Assembly (NCBI GenBank): GCA_009777825.1
Contig: WRLA01000008.1
Location: 1 to 64,000 of the forward strand
Length of the DNA: 64,000 nt
Reading direction: 5' to 3'
Origin: Bacteroidales bacterium
GTDB taxonomy: Bacteria; Bacteroidota; Bacteroidia; Bacteroidales; WRLA01
The notes below the pieces were generated by a model. The model made no database searches and had not been told where the DNA came from. It saw nothing but the letters and a program-made list of their open reading frames with translations. The translations under genes and the position numbers were made by a program. Within the stretch, counting starts at the first letter, position 1. Each line of letters begins with the position of its first letter. Of the stretch, positions 26,944-34,214 are shown piece after piece.

Positions 26944-27177
26944 CTATTCCTTTATAAATTTCTCCCCAAACCACCTCCCCTTATAAAACACTTTTACAAA
27001 GTAAATACCCGTTGACAGTCTGTTTACATCCACTTCCATAACATTCCGCGCCGGTGCGTTAAAACCGTAAAGTGTTTTCCCTGTTACATCTACGATGTAA
27101 ATATCTTTCACTTCGTATAATCGCAAAAACGAATTGTCCAAAAATTCAAAACGACTTGTCCATTTTTCTCCGCACAC
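26944..27177 (-). pseudogene. Orphan T9SS sorting-domain fragment
   Basis: The 77-residue frame is almost entirely a type IX secretion C-terminal sorting domain: VKDIYIVDVTGKTLYGFNAP, then MEVDVNRLSTGIYFVKVFYK and a final lysine-rich tail. There is no signal peptide or cargo, and the first codon is GTG with no convincing ribosome site. It is best read as the 3' end of a cargo gene whose body was lost, perhaps when the neighbouring Mu-like element inserted at about 27200. A promoter box lies just upstream, so the fragment could still be transcribed. Confidence 0.65.
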
Positions 27178-27188
27178 ACGTGCGGCTG

Positions 27189-27196
27189 CAAAGGTA
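27189..27196 (-). promoter_or_regulatory. Promoter box TACCTTTG (minus strand)
   Basis: CAAAGGTA on the plus strand, 12 bases upstream of the T9SS fragment's GTG. The short palindrome CCGCAC/GTGCGG follows. Confidence 0.5.
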
Positions 27197-27207
27197 CAAA
27201 AAATCGC

Positions 27208-28608
27208 TTAACCCCCTGCCTTTCTCACCCTTTCCTCCGCAATTCTCACGTAGTCGGCATTCAACTCCACTCCCACATAGCATCTTCCAAGTTCCTGTGC
27301 CACGATCGCTGTCGTCCCCGCGCCAATGAAGGGATCCATCACCACGCCATCAATCGGACACCCCGCCTCGATGCAGGTACGTATCAGGGCTGGTGGGAAC
27401 GTTGCGAAGTGCGCTCCTTTGAACGCCTTGGTTGGCACGCTCCACACGCTACGCTTATTCCGTGCCGGTGTGATCCTGATGTTGCCGCCGTGATGCTGTT
27501 CCGGCAGTCCGGTAAGCCCTTCCTTCGACACATGCCCACGCACTGGCAGCGTGTTTGGCCAACGCACTCGACCGCCCTTGCTGACGTTCTGAACTCCGAT
27601 TCCCGTTCCGTTGGAGGCGTACTTCGCGCTGCCCTCGTGCGTCATTTTCTTGCGCCCGTCATATTTTGCCGGCTCAAGCATCGCTTCGTGATCGAAGTAA
27701 TATTTTGCCGACTTTGTGAGCAGAAAGATATATTCATGTGCCTTGGTGCAGCGATCGCGGATGCTTTCGGGCATCGGGTTGGGTTTGTGCCATATTATAT
27801 CCTGGCGCAAATAAAAGCCGTTGTCGCGCAACGCCAATGCCAACGTCCATGGCATTCCCATCAAGTCCTTATTTTTATAGCCGGCGAGCTTATATGGCTT
27901 TGTGAATAGATCCCCGACAAAACTTGCTTTTGACTGTACACCTTTGCGATTAATATCACCTTTACCGCGCCCGGAACCGGCATAACTATCACCCATATTA
28001 AGCCAAAATGTACCATTTGGCTTCAATATACGATAACACTCCATGAATACTTCCGTTATCGGGTATTGCACCATGTAACCCTCAACATGCAACTTCACGC
28101 TGGCGTGAAACTTGACAGCCTTTGCCGTTCGTCCCGCCGGATTTTTACCGTCGGCGTGGGAAATAAAGATGAACAGTTTATGTGGAAAACTATCCGTCAG
28201 CGTCTTTGCCGTGTCTTTATTCAACCCGCTGTATTGCAGGCTGTCGATGATAATAATATCGGGGCTTCGTTGTTTTTTCAGTCTGTCGCTCAACGTTCCG
28301 ACAGGTTCTTTGTCTAACAGGATAAAATTATGTGAAACATCCGACATTCCAACGCTTTTCACAGCCTTTTGAAAACTAAAACTCAAGCCCTCTTCCAAAC
28401 TGTTGTATGCCACCTTTCCGAATTGTGCCAGATATTTACACAATTGCAGCGCAAAGTACGTTTTTCCGTTACCGGAACTGCCCCAAATCAGCCAGCAGCC
28501 CGTCCGTTCCGGCGTCCCGAAACTGTCAAACCACTTGCCCTCAAAAGCCATCACGCCCGGCTTGTAATTCAAAATATCTTTCACTGTTATACCCCTCCTA
28601 TGTTTCAT
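27208..28608 (-). CDS. RecA-like ATPase joined to a DNA methyltransferase lacking its catalytic motif
   Basis: From ATG 28608 the protein has 466 residues (a GTG at 28638 would add ten). In the 476-residue numbering, 40-186 is a RecA-like phage ATPase (Walker A WGSSGNGKT 52-60; Walker B DIIIIDSLQ 127-135). After HVEGYMVQYP (185-193) it becomes the later part of a beta-class methyltransferase: YRILKPNGTFWLNMGDSYAG (202-220), HEYIFLLTKS, and SAM motif DPFIGAGTT (435-443). The normal N-terminal methyltransferase part with the catalytic SPPY/DPPY motif is absent. It looks like an in-frame deletion fusing two genes at about 28070, so methylation is doubtful. Last gene of the minus-strand run. Confidence 0.75.
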   Translation of the reverse strand: MKHRRGITVKDILNYKPGVMAFEGKWFDSFGTPERTGCWLIWGSSGNGKTYFALQLCKYLAQFGKVAYNSLEEGLSFSFQKAVKSVGMSDVSHNFILLDKEPVGTLSDRLKKQRSPDIIIIDSLQYSGLNKDTAKTLTDSFPHKLFIFISHADGKNPAGRTAKAVKFHASVKLHVEGYMVQYPITEVFMECYRILKPNGTFWLNMGDSYAGSGRGKGDINRKGVQSKASFVGDLFTKPYKLAGYKNKDLMGMPWTLALALRDNGFYLRQDIIWHKPNPMPESIRDRCTKAHEYIFLLTKSAKYYFDHEAMLEPAKYDGRKKMTHEGSAKYASNGTGIGVQNVSKGGRVRWPNTLPVRGHVSKEGLTGLPEQHHGGNIRITPARNKRSVWSVPTKAFKGAHFATFPPALIRTCIEAGCPIDGVVMDPFIGAGTTAIVAQELGRCYVGVELNADYVRIAEERVRKAGG

Positions 28609-28641
28609 TTTAAATACCTTTAAACACTGTTTAAACACTTT

Positions 28642-29574
28642 TTACCGAAAATTTAAAACCTTGCGCACGAGCGCCACCGTAAGCGGTTCCTCTGTGCGGT
28701 CAGCCTCCCGCATCGCAGGAACTAACACATCGTGCAACTCTCCATAGTTCTCACAATGTTCCGTGAGAAACTTGCGCAATTCTCTGTCAAGTCCGGCAAC
28801 AAAAAGGTCGAACTTGCGGTCAATGCCGGGAAGGTAGCGAATACCAAATTTTATACGGCGATACAGTTGCGGTATCCCGTCCCTGTTCCGCTTGCGCAAC
28901 TTTTCGATATTGTCGGTGAACTGAATATGCCCGGACAGAACAATAGCGCAACACCCCTTTAAATTGTCGTACAACTCTTTCATCGCACACAACGCCGGTA
29001 TCTTCATATATTCGCACTCGTCGAAAATCAACATCGGCGACAATCCGTTCAACTTCATATCCCGTAACTTTCTGATAACCTCCCGTAGCCTTTTGCTGCG
29101 GCTTTTCTCCGGAACAATCTTCAGCAGGTCAACCATCTTGTCTAACAGGTCGCCGATATTGTCCGACTGCGAAACCGTTATTACAAATACATCCACCGGA
29201 TGTTGTTTCGCAAACAACTCTATCGCGTAGGACTTTCCGCAGCCGGTGTCGCCGATAATGGCGTTGGTATAACCGAAAGCCTTTGCGTCCTCCAAGATCG
29301 CCATCGCCTCAAGCAACTGTTCCGTCGGACGGGTTTCCCAATAGGTCTTCCTGAGCGACAGTCCTATCATCTCCGCAATCTTCTCAAAGTGCCTGTCCGC
29401 AATATCAACCATTTTGCCGTTGCCGGCATTGGCAGCATATTCACCTTTGCGCATCGCAACTAAGTACGACGCATTCACACCGCTCTTCCTGGCAACATCG
29501 TTCTGACTGATACCATGTTCCGTCATGTAAGCCTCAAGGGCTTCAATAATCTGTTTTTTAAATTCGTTGTTCAT
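28642..29574 (-). CDS. MuB-like transposition ATPase with N-terminal HTH
   Basis: The 310-residue protein begins with an Xre-like helix-turn-helix (HGISQNDVARKSGVNASYLV, residues 20-39), followed by an AAA+ ATPase with Walker A GDTGCGKS (108-115) and Walker B MLIFDECEYM (181-190). This layout is that of MuB-type activators that bind target DNA and deliver it to the transposase. The ATG overlaps the transposase stop by four bases, as expected for coupled MuA/MuB pairs. Confidence 0.88.
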   Translation of the reverse strand: MNNEFKKQIIEALEAYMTEHGISQNDVARKSGVNASYLVAMRKGEYAANAGNGKMVDIADRHFEKIAEMIGLSLRKTYWETRPTEQLLEAMAILEDAKAFGYTNAIIGDTGCGKSYAIELFAKQHPVDVFVITVSQSDNIGDLLDKMVDLLKIVPEKSRSKRLREVIRKLRDMKLNGLSPMLIFDECEYMKIPALCAMKELYDNLKGCCAIVLSGHIQFTDNIEKLRKRNRDGIPQLYRRIKFGIRYLPGIDRKFDLFVAGLDRELRKFLTEHCENYGELHDVLVPAMREADRTEEPLTVALVRKVLNFR

Positions 29575-31697
29575 ATCGTTTCAACTAAATATTTTGATAA
29601 ATCTACTTTACTCTTAACATATTCCCGTCGCTCACTCGCAAATGTATCCTCTTGCTCCCACTCGTTTCTTAACGAGTAAGAAGCCCGCGTCCGCACCAAC
29701 TCCCTTCCTTTGGAGAGGTTAGGGGAGGACAAGGTCGGAGAGGCTAACAGCCGCTGACTGTTCCGCTGATCCTTATGCTGCCCATGACTGTCAACCAAAA
29801 CCATTTTAGCCAGCGTATCGTTCAACGTCGGCGACTCTGTAAACAATTGCTGCACCCGCTCATACGACCGGGCGCGTACTTCGGTAATGTACTCTTCCAT
29901 TCCAATATTGAAATTGAATATAGCCTGCAATTTGGCGGCGTCGCCCTCCTTGCGCTCTTTCAGCGCCATCGGCTGACTGTATTTTTCCTGAAGCATGAAA
30001 CGCAATGTTCCGTCATCATTCACCGCCAACGCCTGGCTCAAATCCTCCGGGTCATACTTCACCGTCCACCGAACACTGCCGTGCCTGCGAAAATCCAAAT
30101 CAAAACTGTCATAAAAACGCTCAACACCCAAAATGGTAGGCGTCAACCCTTGTGCTTCCAGTCTGTTTTTCTGTGTACTGGCGCCAAAATAATAGAGGTA
30201 ATCTTCCGTCGAAAGCAACAACTTATCCTCCGCCGGCATTCTCCCGTAGAGTTCCATGTAACGCTGCAACCGGTGCTTCCGTTCCATGTCCATGATACGC
30301 TCCAGTTGCTTACGGCAACCCTCCCTGTCCGGAAATTCGTGCCGGTGTTTATTCAAAACGTCAACGTTGGGCTGATTCTCTTTACGCGCCGTGGCGCCAA
30401 AGCCCGACCAGTTTGGGAAAAACTGGCAATATTCCGTGTTGATGTGGTCAAAATACGGCTCAACAACTTTCGACTTTGCATTTTTAATCGCTGCCGGTGT
30501 AAAGTGCTTCGCCACCATTTCATATACCGGTGAAAGCGACTTGATGGCATAATGGTCGCTCTGCAACTGGTGTGTCCGGTGTCTGACGCCAAACAGTTCA
30601 GCCGTATGATTGGCAGCATTACGCAATGCCTCCGTAATCAACTCCGGCGTCTCGTGCGTCCCGATGGCGTAACCAACAGGATAGTTGATACAGGGATCAA
30701 GCACCACTACTATCGCCAACCGGTTGTGATAAGTCGTAACCGAATGCCCTTTTTTATCAATACCCGTCGCCTGATACAACAGTTCGGCGTCCCAGCCGTC
30801 TATCGTCCAGTAGTACATCGGGTACGTCGGTCTATCCCGTTTTACTTGCATCGCCCGTGTGTTCCGGTGGTGGGTAACGCCGCGACGTCCGGGCGTACTC
30901 TCCAAATCGTATTTATCGCGCCATACGCCAACCGTCGCCGCACTAATTTTTTTCCAATCCATACGCTCCGCTATCATATTATACAGACGCGCCACCTGCT
31001 CGTTATTCAGATTGCGCGGATCGGAAATCAACTCAAGCATCACGCTTGACTTTGTGTCAGTATTCACCTTTGCCGAACACGTGTTCCCAAAGTTTTTATT
31101 TACCAATATTTCATAATTCGTCCCTTGAAACTCCCGTAATTTTTCTTTCAGCCGTCTTTCCGTTCCCGGCAACGTATGCGGATACCGCTCCTTGTTAAGA
31201 CTTTTAACAGCTTCTGTCAGTTTGTCCCATACACCCGTTTTCCCGCCCAACGCACGCTGTGCGCCGCGCATGTCAGCCACCGCTACACGTAGCGCGTTCA
31301 ACACAACCGCATTAGCGTAATACTCACGCTGCTTCTCAGGCGTCAGACGAACATTACCCGGAAGCCGATAATCCCTGAACACCTCCTCCGCCACCGAGTC
31401 GTATGCGATAAACCGCTCAACCCTGTTCTCCGCCACCTTTCGCTCCGGCATCCCAAACGCCGCAATGCACCCCCTTTGCCAATCATCGGGAATGCCGTCC
31501 CACTTGACAAGCATCGGCTGCCATGGTCCCTGTTTACGCAACAAGGTAATCCTTCCGCTTCTTACCATCCTATAAAAGGTGAAATATCCCACCAAACAAA
31601 GGCTTTCTTTAAACTGCGGCTTACCCGGACGCTCCTCAAAAAGAAACCGCGCCTGTATCCCCATCGTCCCGTTGTAATATTCGTATGGATTAGCCAT
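29571..31697 (-). CDS. Mu-like DDE transposase (MuA type)
   Basis: The 708-residue protein has N-terminal DNA-binding regions and an integrase-fold core with likely catalytic residues D300 (WTIDGWD), D381 (QSDHYA) and E413 (VEPYFDHINTEYCQF), followed by a Mu-type C-terminal barrel (WTVKYDPEDLSQALAVNDDG) and a tail that would contact MuB. Residues of about 652-666 (ASPTLSSPNLSKGREL) are encoded by a copy of the dispersed CTCCCCTCC...GGAGG repeat (29700-29735), inserted without frame loss near the C-terminus. Its stop overlaps the MuB-like gene by four bases. Confidence 0.88.
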   Translation of the reverse strand: MANPYEYYNGTMGIQARFLFEERPGKPQFKESLCLVGYFTFYRMVRSGRITLLRKQGPWQPMLVKWDGIPDDWQRGCIAAFGMPERKVAENRVERFIAYDSVAEEVFRDYRLPGNVRLTPEKQREYYANAVVLNALRVAVADMRGAQRALGGKTGVWDKLTEAVKSLNKERYPHTLPGTERRLKEKLREFQGTNYEILVNKNFGNTCSAKVNTDTKSSVMLELISDPRNLNNEQVARLYNMIAERMDWKKISAATVGVWRDKYDLESTPGRRGVTHHRNTRAMQVKRDRPTYPMYYWTIDGWDAELLYQATGIDKKGHSVTTYHNRLAIVVVLDPCINYPVGYAIGTHETPELITEALRNAANHTAELFGVRHRTHQLQSDHYAIKSLSPVYEMVAKHFTPAAIKNAKSKVVEPYFDHINTEYCQFFPNWSGFGATARKENQPNVDVLNKHRHEFPDREGCRKQLERIMDMERKHRLQRYMELYGRMPAEDKLLLSTEDYLYYFGASTQKNRLEAQGLTPTILGVERFYDSFDLDFRRHGSVRWTVKYDPEDLSQALAVNDDGTLRFMLQEKYSQPMALKERKEGDAAKLQAIFNFNIGMEEYITEVRARSYERVQQLFTESPTLNDTLAKMVLVDSHGQHKDQRNSQRLLASPTLSSPNLSKGRELVRTRASYSLRNEWEQEDTFASERREYVKSKVDLSKYLVETI
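29700..29735. repeat. Dispersed stem-loop repeat inside the transposase gene
   Basis: CTCCCTTCCTTTGGAGAGG followed by TTAGGGGAGG matches the unit CTCCCCTCCTTCGGAGGGG followed by TTGGGGGAGG at about 61070-61098 inside the ABC exporter gene. Both are in frame with their host gene. Confidence 0.7.
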
Positions 31698-31718
31698 TTT
31701 CGTTACTCGTTACTTGGG

Positions 31719-31991
31719 TTATTTCCTCCTTTTACTTTTAGCCTCAAGTGCGCTAACTACCTTAGCAAGTTCCTCGTTAAAGCCATCTACGAACTCATGA
31801 AACTTCCGTAGTTCTTTCCGGCTAAGTGCTATTGCTATCCCTTCACCGGAGTAATACTGATCAGTCGCCTCATCATACTCCTTGAAGCCACGATCCTTGA
31901 TATGTTCCAACATGAACATGAGCGTCCCCAGAGTATCACCATCTATGCTGGTGATACTCCATAATCTGTTTGAATTGATGTTTACTCTCAT
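31719..31991 (-). CDS. Small phage protein of unknown function
   Basis: A 90-residue protein (MRVNINSNRLWSITSIDGDT ... LAKVVSALEAKSKRRK) with no domain I recognise. It has a beta-strand-rich first half and a helical, charged C-terminus. It lies 21 bases upstream of the transposase gene and after the Cro-like gene, a place where Mu-like phages carry small early regulators. The AT-rich leader AAAAAATTTAGTTAGTT precedes its ATG. Confidence 0.6.
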   Translation of the reverse strand: MRVNINSNRLWSITSIDGDTLGTLMFMLEHIKDRGFKEYDEATDQYYSGEGIAIALSRKELRKFHEFVDGFNEELAKVVSALEAKSKRRK

Positions 31992-32029
31992 AACTAACTA
32001 AATTTTTTAAAACATTTATATTAAATTAA

Positions 32030-32212
32030 TTAAACTTGTTCATAAATCGGATCACCGCCAAAATTAATAGCCGCCTGACGTATCTTCTTTGCCAGTTCGC
32101 TATTAGTTTTTCCATTCAAGGCTTTACTGATCGAAACACCGGAAACTTTAAACATCCTCTTGAGTTCTCCTCCGGTTCCATACTTCGGGTTTACTTTTTT
32201 AACCTGTCTCAT
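32030..32212 (-). CDS. Cro/Ner-like small DNA-binding protein
   Basis: The 60-residue protein (MRQVKKVNPKYGTGGELKRM, then FKVSGVSISKALNGKTNSEL) has a helix-turn-helix: GGELKRMFKVSGVSISKALN fits the two helices, with S/K-rich recognition helix. It is the first gene of the minus-strand early operon and lies opposite the 32263 gene, the usual place of a Ner or Cro switch protein that shuts repressor or early transcription. Confidence 0.65.
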   Translation of the reverse strand: MRQVKKVNPKYGTGGELKRMFKVSGVSISKALNGKTNSELAKKIRQAAINFGGDPIYEQV

Positions 32213-32221
32213 TTTTTTTAT

Positions 32222-32229
32222 TACCTTTG
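32222..32229 (+). promoter_or_regulatory. Promoter box TACCTTTG in the phage switch region
   Basis: TACCTTTG lies 33 bases before ATG 32263 and directly next to the start of the Cro-like gene on the other strand, so a protein bound here could affect both directions. Confidence 0.6.
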
Positions 32230-32262
32230 CAAAAGTTTTTAACGAACTAAATTTTATTATTT

Positions 32263-32502
32263 ATGAGGCACATAGATGTTACACAAGAAGCGTTAATTGC
32301 TGCCATCGAAGCGATGGCGCTATCTAAATCCATCCGCGATATTTTGATGACGGAAGAGCAGCGGAAACAACTCCCTGAGTTACATAAGAAGCACACGATG
32401 GACATTATTGAACAAATTTTTCAGAATCATGAATTACCCTACGAAGAATTTCTATCCAGAATTTCTCCATATCCGCCGTCGCTACCTCCGGACATAACTT
32501 GA
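32263..32502 (+). CDS. Small protein in the phage switch region
   Basis: A 79-residue, mainly helical protein (MRHIDVTQEALIAAIEAMAL ... MDIIEQIFQNHELPYEEFLS) with no recognised family. It has a promoter box upstream. Its last third overlaps, antisense, a 47-residue frame on the minus strand that also has its own promoter box, so one of the two may be spurious or the pair may be truly overlapping. Confidence 0.5.
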   Translation: MRHIDVTQEALIAAIEAMALSKSIRDILMTEEQRKQLPELHKKHTMDIIEQIFQNHELPYEEFLSRISPYPPSLPPDIT

Positions 32503-32548
32503 TCTCAATTTTTACATCAACATGTATCTGTTTTTCCTGTGTTACCAT
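32405..32548 (-). CDS. Possible 47-residue phage protein, antisense overlap
   Basis: An ATG at 32548 opens MVTQEKQIHVDVKIEIKLCP, then EVATADMEKFWIEILRRVIH and DSEKFVQ. The composition is protein-like (alternating strand, then helix). A TATCTTTG box on the minus strand at 32591-32598 and the AAAAATTTAGAGG leader, shared in part with neighbouring phage genes, support it. It overlaps 98 bases of the 32263-32502 gene in the opposite sense. I do not recognise its family. Confidence 0.45.
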   Translation of the reverse strand: MVTQEKQIHVDVKIEIKLCPEVATADMEKFWIEILRRVIHDSEKFVQ

Positions 32549-32590
32549 AACCTCTAAATTTTTAATTCATTTATATTTTAAATCCGGCTG

Positions 32591-32598
32591 CAAAGATA
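32591..32598 (-). promoter_or_regulatory. Promoter box TATCTTTG (minus strand)
   Basis: CAAAGATA on the plus strand, between the repressor start (32628) and the 47-residue frame. It points to minus-strand transcription through the switch region towards the transposition genes, and a repressor bound here would block it. Confidence 0.6.
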
Positions 32599-32627
32599 CA
32601 GAATATTCTGATATAAAAAATTTAAAA

Positions 32628-33086
32628 ATGAAAAAAAATACAATTTTTTCTGAACGATTATTAAAATTGATTGATTATCTTGCAATTAAACCAAATAATT
32701 TTGCAAAAAAATTAGGATATGACCGCTCGCAAACGGTATATGATATTATAAATGGGAAGTCTATGCCAAGCTATGACTTCTTTTTTCGATTCATAAATGC
32801 AGGATTTTCTGAAATAATAAATGTTGAGTGGGTGATAGCGGGGAAAGGAAAAATGCTGAAAAAGGAAAACCCTATAAGTAATTCTATTGTCGGTGATAAT
32901 TCAATTATTGGCGATAACAATCGACAGCAGCGTACTGGAATAAGCAATGATAGAAGTATTGAGGATAAAAATTTAACAAATATAATAAAGGAATTAAAAG
33001 TACAGATGGAAAGCAAGGATAATATCATTGATAATTTAATAAAACAACAGAGTATATTAATTAGTAAATTGACAGAAAAATTATGA
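32628..33086 (+). CDS. Phage repressor, Xre-type
   Basis: From ATG 32628 the protein has 152 residues. Residues 1-75 form a lambda-type helix-turn-helix like those of Bacteroidetes phage repressors (SERLLKLIDYLAIKPNNFAK, KLGYDRSQTVYDIINGKSMP, then NVEWVIAGKGKML). A short N-S-I-V-G-D-N-S-I-I-G-D-N repeat (about 84-96) and a C-terminal coiled coil follow. There is no Ser/Lys peptidase domain, so it is not LexA-like self-cleaving. The next gene overlaps its stop by four bases. The longer open frame from 32499 spans the minus-strand promoter and is not used. Confidence 0.75.
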   Translation: MKKNTIFSERLLKLIDYLAIKPNNFAKKLGYDRSQTVYDIINGKSMPSYDFFFRFINAGFSEIINVEWVIAGKGKMLKKENPISNSIVGDNSIIGDNNRQQRTGISNDRSIEDKNLTNIIKELKVQMESKDNIIDNLIKQQSILISKLTEKL

Positions 33087-33649
33087 AAAAAGTACAAATC
33101 ATTGGTAATAACAACATTCAAGGCAATCATAATATTCAAGGGAACAACAATATTCAGGTTTCCGGGGATTTTATTAAAACGGAAAAGGTTATACGGAAGA
33201 CCGATATAATTTATAATCCGGATGAGCATATTTCAGATGCACAAGCAAAAGAAATAAAAGACAGAGTGCAAAAAATAGCACAAGAAAGGGCAGCAGAAAG
33301 CAAGCAAAGACCGTCTTATCAAACTGCTTATGTGTCCTTTTATAACAGATTTAATATAACGAGGTATCAATTGCTCCCAAAGGATCTTTATGATGACGCA
33401 ATTAAATGGCTTGACAAACAAATCGCCATACATAGACCAAAGTTAAGAGCAATTGACAATGAACAATATAAAAAGGATTATTATAAACCAATTCATACAA
33501 GAGCGAGACAGTTAGGTATAGATGTATATGAATTTGCCGTGACAGCATTGGACTTAAAAGAGCCAATCACATCATTAAAAGAGTTGAACGATAAAAATTT
33601 AAAAAAACTTTACGATAAGTTATTTAGTAAACGTATCAAACCAAAATAG
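33083..33649 (+). CDS. Putative phage regulator with GNNNI repeats and ORF6C-like C-terminus
   Basis: A 188-residue protein. The N-terminus has repeated IIGNNNIQGNHNIQGNNNIQ units, like the hexad repeats of the repressor just upstream. The C-terminal part (YVSFYNRFNITRYQLLPKDL, then DDAIKWLDKQIA) resembles the ORF6C domain at the end of phage antirepressors. It overlaps the repressor gene by four bases, so the two should be made together in a fixed ratio. An antirepressor or repressor partner is a reasonable guess but unproven. Confidence 0.5.
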   Translation: MKKVQIIGNNNIQGNHNIQGNNNIQVSGDFIKTEKVIRKTDIIYNPDEHISDAQAKEIKDRVQKIAQERAAESKQRPSYQTAYVSFYNRFNITRYQLLPKDLYDDAIKWLDKQIAIHRPKLRAIDNEQYKKDYYKPIHTRARQLGIDVYEFAVTALDLKEPITSLKELNDKNLKKLYDKLFSKRIKPK

Positions 33650-33841
33650 CACGCATCGTATATACCCTATACCCGCTATTTTTCCCCGCACACACCCCTT
33701 ATACTCATTTTTGCGGGTAAAAAACGTTAAGTCATTGATTATCAGTGCTAAAACTCGATGTCGTTTTTTAGAATATAGGGGTCAACTCGTAACTGTAAAC
33801 TATACGTATGCCCCCAAACTCAGGTGTTTAAATATACAAGT

Positions 33842-33875
33842 TTTGCAACCTGTTTGCAACCTGTTATGCAACCTG
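33842..33875. repeat. Three direct repeats of TGCAACCTG (possible transposase-binding end sites)
   Basis: TTTGCAACCTG at 33842-33852 and 33853-33863, then TTATGCAACCTG at 33864-33875. They lie about 190 bases beyond the last phage gene on the repressor side, where Mu-like elements carry tandem transposase-binding sites. Not found at the other end of the element. Confidence 0.55.
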
Positions 33876-33901
33876 CGTGTTTTTTTCTCCGTTTTCGGGC
33901 A

Positions 33902-33945
33902 TGAAAAAGCCCGCCGGCTTTTGGCTCCGGCGGGGCGGTTTCGTG
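33902..33945. terminator. Rho-independent terminator-like hairpin
   Basis: AAAAAGCCCGCCGG, a nine-base loop, then CCGGCGGGGC and a T-rich stretch. The CCCGCCGG/CCGGCGGG stem is perfect. It may insulate the phage early genes from the chromosome. Confidence 0.7.
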
Positions 33946-34214
33946 TTGTTTTTTTTTGCTATCTTTGCACTCTGAAATCGGCGATTTACGGCAGTCCGTT
34001 CAATTATTAAAGGTGTCTTCTACCTCAATTAAACTTTTGCCCTAAAATCCACCTCAAACCGCCTCAAAAATTCAACCGCGATTCAACCAAATTCAATTAA
34101 ATGACATTTCGTTTTTTCGACCAAATTCGACAAAATTTGTGTATGTTGTTGATTGTTAGTGAGTTTTATAGGAGTTGGTTGACTGGTTTTTGTGAGCAAG
34201 TCGTTTTATGCCCG

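Larger units (their letters stand above)
27208..33890. mobile_element. Mu-like transposable phage, early region only
   Basis: Gene order is that of the left end of Mu-like phages in Bacteroidetes: repressor and a regulator on the plus strand, a short switch region, then on the minus strand a Cro-like protein, a small protein, the DDE transposase, a MuB-like ATPase and a further ATPase joined to a methyltransferase. No Gam, lysis, portal, head, tail or tail-fibre gene is present. The element therefore looks cut down to its transposition module. The outer limits are inferred: the left-end side may include the TGCAACCTG repeats at 33842-33875; the other end lies near 27200. I could not identify a target duplication. 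Confidence 0.75.
33650..34214. other. Gene-poor interval between the phage region and the VWA gene
   Basis: Besides the TGCAACCTG repeats, hairpin and promoter box listed separately, 33650-34214 shows no credible gene. TATCTTTG at 33960-33967 (plus strand) would transcribe toward the 3' end of the VWA gene, with no coding frame after it, so it may produce an untranslated or antisense RNA. ATTCAACC and TTCGACCAAATTCGACAAAA repeats occupy 34060-34140. Confidence 0.5.

Noticed and set aside
33711-34010. Plus-strand frame of 99 codons
   Set aside because: It runs through direct repeats, a terminator hairpin and a promoter box, so it is unlikely to be coding.
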